Shown here: positions 57,078 through 64,000 of the stretch, piece by piece
Layout: each line of letters opens with the position of its first letter
Position numbering within the stretch: the first letter of the stretch is position 1
NCBI GenBank assembly: GCA_958510825.1
Contig: OY294050.1
Coordinates: 44,715,249-44,779,248 of the forward strand
Origin: Brachypterus glaber
Lineage: Eukaryota; Arthropoda; Insecta; Coleoptera; Kateretidae
Direction of reading: 5' to 3'
Length of the DNA: 64,000 nt
Program-made: the position numbers and the translations under genes
Notes under the pieces: generated by a model
What the model was told of the DNA's origin: nothing
Databases searched by the model: none
Seen by the model: the letters and a program-made list of their open reading frames with translations, nothing else

Positions 57078-58868
57078 TTAAATTGCAATAAATGTACACG
57101 TGGTTATTTAAAAGGGTAGTAGTGGATAGTAAGAGAACACTCCTGGGTATCTATTCTCGGGCTCGAGAGAACGTGAACAATTTTCGTAGGAAGGGAACTG
57201 ATCACATCATATCAAAGTTCCTGAAAATTATAAAATGCTATTCTTGAATAGTAGTGAGCGTGATGGGATCTCTGCAGCCGGCTGCAGCGTTGCCAAGTAT
57301 TTTAGCGGATTTTAACCAATCAGATTATACGACACGAGTTTGCGTGCGCAGGCTGTCATTATTTTCATTATTTGTAAACAAGTTCTCTCTCTCTTTATTC
57401 TTGGCCTTTCCCTTCCGGATAATTAGCCAATGTAAACAAGTTGCTGTGGTTTGAATAATTTTTATAATTAATATCCAAAAATGAATGTGTAAGAAATGAC
57501 TGAAAATTAAAATAAAAACAGAAAAAGATCTGCGCCCACCAGCAGCCAACAAAAAAAAATACTTTAAAATTTTATTCAGGACAACCCTCTTGTCAATAGT
57601 GGGCTGTTTAGCCCTGAATTCAGTATAATTTTTTTGTTGGAAAGTTGGAAAGGGTCGGCCCTAGCCAACACTTCCCGTTATTCGTTCTCCATTTGATCTT
57701 CCGCAACTTGCATATCTCCCAAAAGGGCAACATCCCCCACAATTTCCAAATCGTCCATCGTTATATTATTATTATTATTATTATAATATTATACATATAT
57801 ATATGTATAATAATGTATAATAATTTATAAATATAAAAAATCTTTTATTAATTACGATTAACTATTATAAAACAAAACGGTATTCAAATAAACACAAAAC
57901 CAAAGCAAAAATATGTTCGAATGCGCGCGACTAACTTATATGTCAAAATTTCCGTGAACGACCGCTTCTCACGATCCCGAGTAGTAGAAGTAAAGTTCCT
58001 CAATTTTCGTGCGAAGTGAAGTTCAAGAATAAGTAGTTTTGCGTTTCGAGAGAAAGAATAAAAAGTCCAAACGAAAACCCACACTACCTTTCTCCCGGGA
58101 ATGCGTTCTCTCGACCCCGAGAATACATACCCTGTTAGTTTTTCACCGGGTGCTTTGCGTAAAGGGTGTGCTATCTTGAATTTTAGGAGTGCGGTTATCT
58201 CGCTAAATATGCAACTTAAGATAAAAATGTATATGGCCAATTTTATTAAGGAGAAAATTTCCAACAATTTTTGTTTGGATCATTTTTTTAATATATTAAT
58301 AATAATCGAGTTATAAATATTCAAAAATGGCCATGTTGGGGGTGGAATTGGTTTTTTTGATTTTTCATCCAAATTATTCATCGGAGGATAAAAGTGGTTA
58401 TGAACAAACTTGTAGCTCTTGAAATTCTCTACAAGTTTCATACATTATGCATTTTCATAAGTATTTTGTTACGGTTACAGTGGGCGCAGAGTTGCGCCCT
58501 ATGTAACCGTACCAAAGTACCTATGAAACTATAACATATGAAACTTATAGAGAATTTCAAAAGCTACAAAATGCCTGAAAAATGGAAAAAAACAATTTCA
58601 CCTCCAACATGGCTATTTTTAAATTAACTCGATTTTTATTAATATATTAAAAAAATGATTTAAACAAAAATTGTTGGAAATTTCCTCCTTAACAAAATTG
58701 GTTATATGCATTTTTATCGTAAGATGCATATTAAGCAACTCATCCCTAAAATTCAAGAAAGAGGACACCCCTCACGCAAATCACCCGGTGAAAAATTAAC
58801 AAGAGTGTTCTGTTACTATCCACTATTACCCTTTAAAATATCAGCCCGTGTACATTTATTGCAATTTA
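57078..58868. mobile_element. Large composite foldback element
   Basis: The outer ends 'ttgcaataaatgtacacgtg' and 'agggtagtagtggatagtaa' are mirrored at about 58800-58865. An inner palindrome begins 'tttttcaccgggtgctttgc' (about 58138) and ends 'gcaaatcacccggtgaaaaa'. Arms of the inner part match the foldback at 39140-39670. Confidence 0.75.
57576..57758 (-). pseudogene. Possible PIF/Harbinger transposase N-terminus remnant
   Basis: From an ATG at 57758, minus reads MDDLEIVGDVALLGDMQVAE then DQMENE, a stop, then REVLARADPFQLSNKKIIL. R-x-D-P-F before a short hydrophobic segment resembles the N-terminus of Harbinger nucleases. The evidence is thin, and the frame is broken by a stop. Confidence 0.3.
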
Positions 58869-58869
58869 G

Positions 58870-59260
58870 ATTTATTATTTGACTGGACTATGAGCTGAGA
58901 TATTTTTTAAACAAAATTATGAACCAGTATAATCTTAACTAAAAAATCTGCCAGAATGTTTACTATGAAACTTTTTTTTGAGCATTTTGCTCCATTTTAG
59001 CAAAACATTTGCAGATTGATGCTTTAGTTTCCTTTTTTCGGACCTTTCTTGTAATTTCTACCATTTTTTTCTCGCGTTTCAAAAACTATTTGTTTTTTGA
59101 TGTCAAAATAATATTTTGAATTGAAACACAACCTTTTTTTTTTTAAGGATGTATCTACCCTTCGGTAGGTACACCCCGGCATTTAACCGTATCGGTTATA
59201 GCCTATTTATATGTAGTCAATCAATTGAAACACAACCTTACATTGGGAATTAAGTTTATA
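58870..59260. other. Intergenic, nothing recognised
   Basis: AT-rich DNA. A short inverted pair 'acccttcggtaggtacaccc' at about 59157 is noted only. Confidence 0.35.
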
Positions 59261-59263
59261 GTA

Positions 59264-59470
59264 AAGAAAAAGATGCAAGTCACTTGCAAAACAACTTTAC
59301 ACTACGATATTTCAAGAAATCTTTGACATAGAGACTTGAAATTTGGAACAAATTTTGTTTACTACTTAGAAAATCTTTGTTCCAAATTTCAAGTCACTGG
59401 GTCAAAGCGTTTTTGAAATATCGTAGTGTAAACTTGTTTTACAAGTGACTTGCATCTTTTTCTCGTCTAT
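59264..59470. mobile_element. Palindromic element about 200 bp
   Basis: 'agaaaaagatgcaagtcact' mirrors 'agtgacttgcatctttttct'. The inner arms share 'gacttgaaatttggaacaaa'. The spacer is about 15 bp. Confidence 0.85.
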
Positions 59471-59479
59471 ATTCTGTGA

Positions 59480-61540
59480 ACCATAAACAAGAAACAAATG
59501 AGCATCAACTCGGATAGATTCTGCGCAAAGTTTAGTAACCCGGTTGGTCCCATAAAAACTGTTAAAACGAAGGATTCAGCACAAAAGAGCACAACGATTA
59601 AGAATAAGAGTGTCATGTGGTCCATTTAAAAAAACTGAATAGTCCCAGCTATGGGTTGATTCAGGCATAATTATCACTAACTAAACTAAGCAATGGGACA
59701 CTTTCCCGGGCGAGTCCATTATTAAAAGATTCCCCAAACTGTTCTAGGTAAAATTCAATGCTAAAAGTTCACCTTCCAGCGAACAGATGTCACTACTATA
59801 AAAAACTAAAGTTCTAGGCTTTGTGAACAGATGGCTTTTTTAATAAACAGTTTGCCTGTAATCTGAGTGCAAAAATTTTAGTACTGAATACATATTATTA
59901 CCTAATATGTTTAACTGCATAATATAAAATTAAATTAGGGTTAAAATAAATAAGGTAAATATAAACAGTTTTTATTGCTTATATTGGCTACTCTGATACT
60001 TTGTCTTTCTTACGTTAGCTAAACTGTTAAAAACTCTTAGAAAGAGATAGCACTATAGAACTTTCTTTGTCGTCAAGAAACTATCATATTCTGTCATAGA
60101 CAAAGAACATAGATGAGCTGTCATCTCAAGGTTATATACAAATTTACGAGTCCTCCATTTTGATCGGAAGTTACGTCAGAAATCAGCCGGGAAATTTAAA
60201 TTAGTGGGTAAAATTTAAATAAATAAACGACATAACCTTACTTTTTAATTTAATTTAACAAAAAGTGTGTCACGTAGTTCTTGAACATACCCCAAAAGAA
60301 AAACAAGTAAAAATTACTACTTTGTGTGCATCACAATTCTCACAAAAAGAAAAACAATAAAAATTACCTACATTTTATCCTGTATAGTACAGGCAGTTAA
60401 TTGTTTTTATTAAGCATTAGGTATATAAAATTTTATTTGTTTCTTATGTTATATTAAAAAAAATCAAACTTACCTAAAAAATATGATACTGCTGTCTGCA
60501 GGTAGCAGTCGTTTTATGTTTCTACAACTTTTTATAAAACACGTCATTGCAAAGAACTTACTAGTTCTTTGAAAAAGCACTATAAAATATACAAAAAACA
60601 CAGAAAGACTTTAAAAGTTCAAAAAAGCTTATATATAAAATGTTCCCCCTTCTAGCACAAAACACCAAACGCGTAGAAAAAATAACAGAAAAACCTCGAA
60701 AACAAACTCAAAACATACATAAATTAGGTTATGTTAACCTGTTGCACGAATATGTTAGAGGTGTGTGCGAAGAATTATATTTTTATATTTAAATTACTGG
60801 TAAAAATAAATAAATATCTGTGTAGTATAACATATTGATTTAGTTTTTACATATATAACAAACTGTTGCAACAAAACAACGACAAAAAGAAACTTTTACT
60901 GACTACTGAAGTGAAATGAAAAGACACATCTCTAACAAAGAAAATATTCCTATCTAACGCAACACAGTGTTACCAACATAAAATATTTATATTTTTACTT
61001 TATGTTGGACAATTGGAATCAAAATGGAGGACGCATTTAGTCGGGACGCAGAAGTATGCGCAGACGGTCAAAAATCAATCTATTTGTTTGTTTTGTCTAT
61101 GTATTCTGTCCTTTGAGAAGCCATCTTTTTTTGGCCAATCAAAAGGACAGAATGGCTTAGTTAAGTTGGTGATAATTATGCCTGAATCAGAATTAACACT
61201 AATCAATCGTTTCTTGCCTTTATTATTAAAGAGGATCAATCATTGATCAATCATTGATTCAATCAACCAGTCAATATACACCAAACAACCTATGAGTGTG
61301 CTTAAAGAAATGTTTGCCATTTAACTAAAAAAAAAAACAATTTAATAATAATAAAGTTAATGTAGTGTTAATTTTTTGTCTGAGACCAGTATTATACACT
61401 GATTTAAATAAAACCTGTAAACTTGATTTGTAGATTATGTGATAAATAATATTAACCCTTAATCGGCTACTGTATCCTTAAGGATACATATGTACTTAAT
61501 ATTTGAAAATTCTTATAGTTTAGGACTGGCGTTTGTTGTA
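59480..61540. other. Intergenic region, no gene supported
   Basis: A 21-bp inverted pair 'tgattcaggcataattatca' (59656) and its complement (61168) spans 1.5 kb. A short frame from ATG at 61023 reads MEDAFSRDAEVCADGQKS but has no family match. Around 60150-60190 the less AT-rich 'cggaagttacgtcag' could be a promoter, which is speculative. Confidence 0.35.
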
Positions 61541-61545
61541 TACTG

Positions 61546-62350
61546 CCCTGGTAGAAAAGTACATAAATCTAACTTAACATTAGATTAGTGACATTTTTAT
61601 GTTTAGTCTCAAACGTTATGCAAAAACGTTATAAAATATATAAATCTAACCTTAAAAACTGATGTTTGACAAAAACGTTATAAAATACATAAAGCTAACG
61701 TTAGTTTCCCAACTAAATTCTAACCTTTTTCCGACCTCATTCTAACTTTAAATTTTTTTCAAATTTCCATTATTAATACGTAAGCTATAGTAGAAAATAT
61801 TCATTTCAGACACCTATGTGCATAGGTTTGATAATTATTTATTATTTCTATAATAAGTTTAAATATCCCCCAAAAGTCAAAATTATAGTAAGTCTGGCTA
61901 CGCTGTATTAGAATTGAAAAAATATTTTAAGATTCTGAATGTATAAATAAATATTAACTAACTAAATATAAAGTTTTTCTGAGAGGTAAACGTATTTATC
62001 GAAGTATAACAGCATATTACACGAAAAATATTTAGGGCCACCTAAAAAGATGGCTATTTTATAAATAAATGTAACGAAATTATGTTTAAAAATATTATGA
62101 TTGCTAAAATATATTAAGATTTATTTATATGAATAAATTTGTCTCCAGCTGCCATTTTATGATGCAGGTAGAAATTTCCTAGTTGGCCACGCCCCCTCCG
62201 AAAGTTAGAAATTAAACGTACTTATAACGTATTGCTAACTTAAAAATTTAACGTTAAAAAGCGGGACATTTAAACATATTTTATAACGTACTTTTATACA
62301 GTTTTCTAACGTTAGAAAAACGTTATTCTAACGTTAAATTTCTACTATGG
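61546..62350. mobile_element. MITE family A, full copy (805 bp)
   Basis: Left end 'ccctggtagaaaagtacata', right end 'cgttaaatttctactatgg' (last bases mutated). Uninterrupted, so it is the reference copy of this family in the window. No ORF. Confidence 0.85.
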
Positions 62351-62381
62351 ATTAATATTATTTATTATGTACTTATACAGA

Positions 62382-62442
62382 ATCATGGAGAGCCCCCAAT
62401 AAGCTTTAGGCTTGTGGTAGGGGCTCTCCATTAATTTTTAAC
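62382..62442. repeat. Hairpin ATGGAGAGCCCC...GGGGCTCTCCAT
   Basis: A perfect 11-12 bp stem around 'caataagctttaggcttgtggta'. The same hairpin occurs at 45120-45166, followed there too by 'taatttt'. Confidence 0.75.
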
Positions 62443-62444
62443 AT

Positions 62445-62980
62445 AAAAAATTAAAAAGTTATTTTGGAAAAATGATGGCGTTTTACTTTAGTTAGTTAGT
62501 TAATTAGTTAGCAGTTTATTTAATTTGATTATTTGGGACTCACTATGATAAAATGATTAAAAGCAATACTGAACAAGCAAAAAAATATTGACTGGTGTAA
62601 ATTTTATTTCGATAGCTTTAATAACAACGCTAAAAAAAGATTGATTCGTGTTAGCTGGGACACCCCGTATATAGTAAATTACTTAATAATATTATACTAA
62701 ATTAAATTGTAAAAGTTTTGTACCGAATGAAAAAGTTACGTTGTCGAATGTCATTTAATGTTAAGATTTTAATTAATTGTATGCCTTATTAAATAAATTT
62801 CTGTTTTTTTTTATAAGCATATTTATTGATTATATTAGTAAATAGTTAAATTTAAGATAATTAAACATTTTAATATTACAAAATAGTTTTTTTAATATAT
62901 CGCATGTCTTGCGGTCTCACTCCTGATGAAGTTAAAGGTAATTACGTCATTCTATATTAACTGATACAAAATTTACTTTT
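62445..62980. other. Intergenic, nothing recognised
   Basis: AT-rich DNA. 'gacaccccgtata' at 62661 may be a foldback tip, as at 53855. Confidence 0.35.
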
Positions 62981-62983
62981 AAG

Positions 62984-63187
62984 TTCAACGAACTAATAAC
63001 CCTTCTCTCTAGAATAGGCATTTCATTTGTAAAAACTGAAAAAAAGGTAGCCAACATATAATTTGTCTGTCTTACTCGCACAGCTTTGTTCTAACAGAGA
63101 CAACAATAACAGTTACTGGTAATTGTTATTGTTCGAGTCTGAATATACTACTATTTGTTTACAAACAAACCGAGCTGTTGGTAAAAC
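62984..63187. mobile_element. Second, truncated copy of the 32711-32966 MITE
   Basis: 'caacgaactaataacccttc' to 'caaacaaaccgagctgttgg'. The right terminus is missing, replaced by the family B element at 63190. Confidence 0.75.
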
Positions 63188-63189
63188 TT

Positions 63190-63509
63190 CCCAGGTAGCA
63201 AGGGATGTTATATTACAAGAAATTAACATCACTTTTGGGTGTATTTTTAAACTAAATTATAACATCACATAATATTGAAAAATAACATGTATTTAACATC
63301 ACATTTGCAACGTAATACGTGTGACGTGACAACCATGTTATTAAATAACAAATATTTAGCAACGCTGTGAATATATCGCATGTCACATATTAACGTGGCT
63401 TTCACGTGAATGTCATGTTATTTTGCTTCTCACCGACGTTCGAAGCAAAAAAATCGATATAAGATGATGTTGATAGAGTAAATTATTATAAGGAAATTGT
63501 ATACACATC
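63190..63509. mobile_element. MITE family B, 5' part only
   Basis: Starts 'cccaggtagcaagggatgtt' and is cut at 'ggaaattgtatacacat', where a second copy begins. Confidence 0.8.
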
Positions 63510-64000
63510 CCAGGTAGCAAGGGATGTTATGTTACAAGAAATTAACATCACTTTTGGGTGTATTTTTAAACTAAATCATAACATCACATAATATTGGAAA
63601 ATAACATCTATTTAACATCACATTTGCAACGTAACACGTGTGACGTGACAAACATGTTATTTAATAACAAATAATTAACAACGCTGTGAATATATCGCAT
63701 GTCACATATTAACGTGGCTTTCACGTGAATGTCATGTTATTTTGCTTCTCACCGACGTTCGAAGCAAAAAAATCGATATAAGATGATGTTGATAGAGTAA
63801 ATTATTATAAGGAAATTGTATACACATTATACGATTTCCAATGGATAGGGGGCTCTGCCGGGCTTCTCTCTCTCTTTATTTTTAGCCTTTCCCTTCTGGA
63901 TAATTAGCCAAGCCGGGCTTCTCAAGACCACGGACACGGATTAAAGGAATATATTCTTCGCTTAATCTGCAATTTCGTATTTAGAATCTATATGTTTCAA
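63510..64000. mobile_element. MITE family B, further copy, runs off the window
   Basis: Restarts with 'cccaggtagcaagggatgtt' and continues past the previous break to 'cacggacacggattaaagga'. A short insertion 'ctctctctttatttttagcc' (about 63868-63910) resembles 57385-57430. Confidence 0.8.

Noticed and set aside
61023..61100. Short ATG frame MEDAFSRDAEVCADG
   Set aside because: Ends after about 27 codons with no family resemblance; mentioned only as intergenic content.

Overview
The window is AT-rich, intron-rich, transposon-choked animal DNA, almost certainly from an insect with a large genome and possibly a beetle (the order is an inference). The reasons are an arthropod-type antennal ionotropic receptor, a mitochondrial-clan cytochrome P450, GT-AG introns of several kilobases, and nested MITEs, foldback elements, LINE and Penelope fragments and satellites filling nearly all non-coding space. 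No prokaryote-style operons, CRISPR arrays or complete viral elements were seen. One 200-N scaffold gap lies at 44622-44821.

Three cellular genes can be built from exons whose phases agree. (1) 2729-10370, plus strand: the last three exons of a mitochondrial P450 (I-helix, ExxR, PERW and haem Cys motifs). Its 5' exons lie outside the window. (2) 11614-41542, minus strand: ten exons of an ionotropic receptor, Ir93a/Ir21a-like. They carry a ligand-binding domain, three membrane segments and a pore, and all nine junctions keep frame. The far 5' end is missing. It sits tail-to-tail with the P450. (3) 45629-56361, plus strand: four exons of a protein I do not recognise, with a Cys-rich start, a long Asn/Lys/Asp/Ser-rich middle and an orderly aromatic C-terminus. 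The 5' ends of genes 2 and 3 face each other across the 41.6-45.6 kb interval that holds the gap.

Region by region: 0-2.7 kb is nested MITEs and a Helentron-like element. 3-10 kb is P450 introns with two satellite arrays in inverted orientation and a LINE interrupted by a Penelope-like element. 12-32 kb is receptor introns with TA-flanked MITEs, foldbacks, a pogo remnant and LINE remnants. 33-34 kb holds a broken zinc-finger-like coding fragment. 35-41 kb is satellites: a 245-bp repeat, a 3.4-kb array built on GCGCCAAATTTTTTAG, and a 146-bp repeat. 43.4-44.3 kb is a 217-bp satellite. 45-56 kb is gene 3 with foldback elements in its introns. 57-64 kb is a foldback with a possible Harbinger remnant and more MITEs.

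The three genes have no evident functional link. I found no convincing new biological system. The most useful leads are the unrecognised gene 3, recurring hammerhead-ribozyme-like cores in repeats, the shared termini of several MITE families, and the splice-site-like satellite in the receptor intron.
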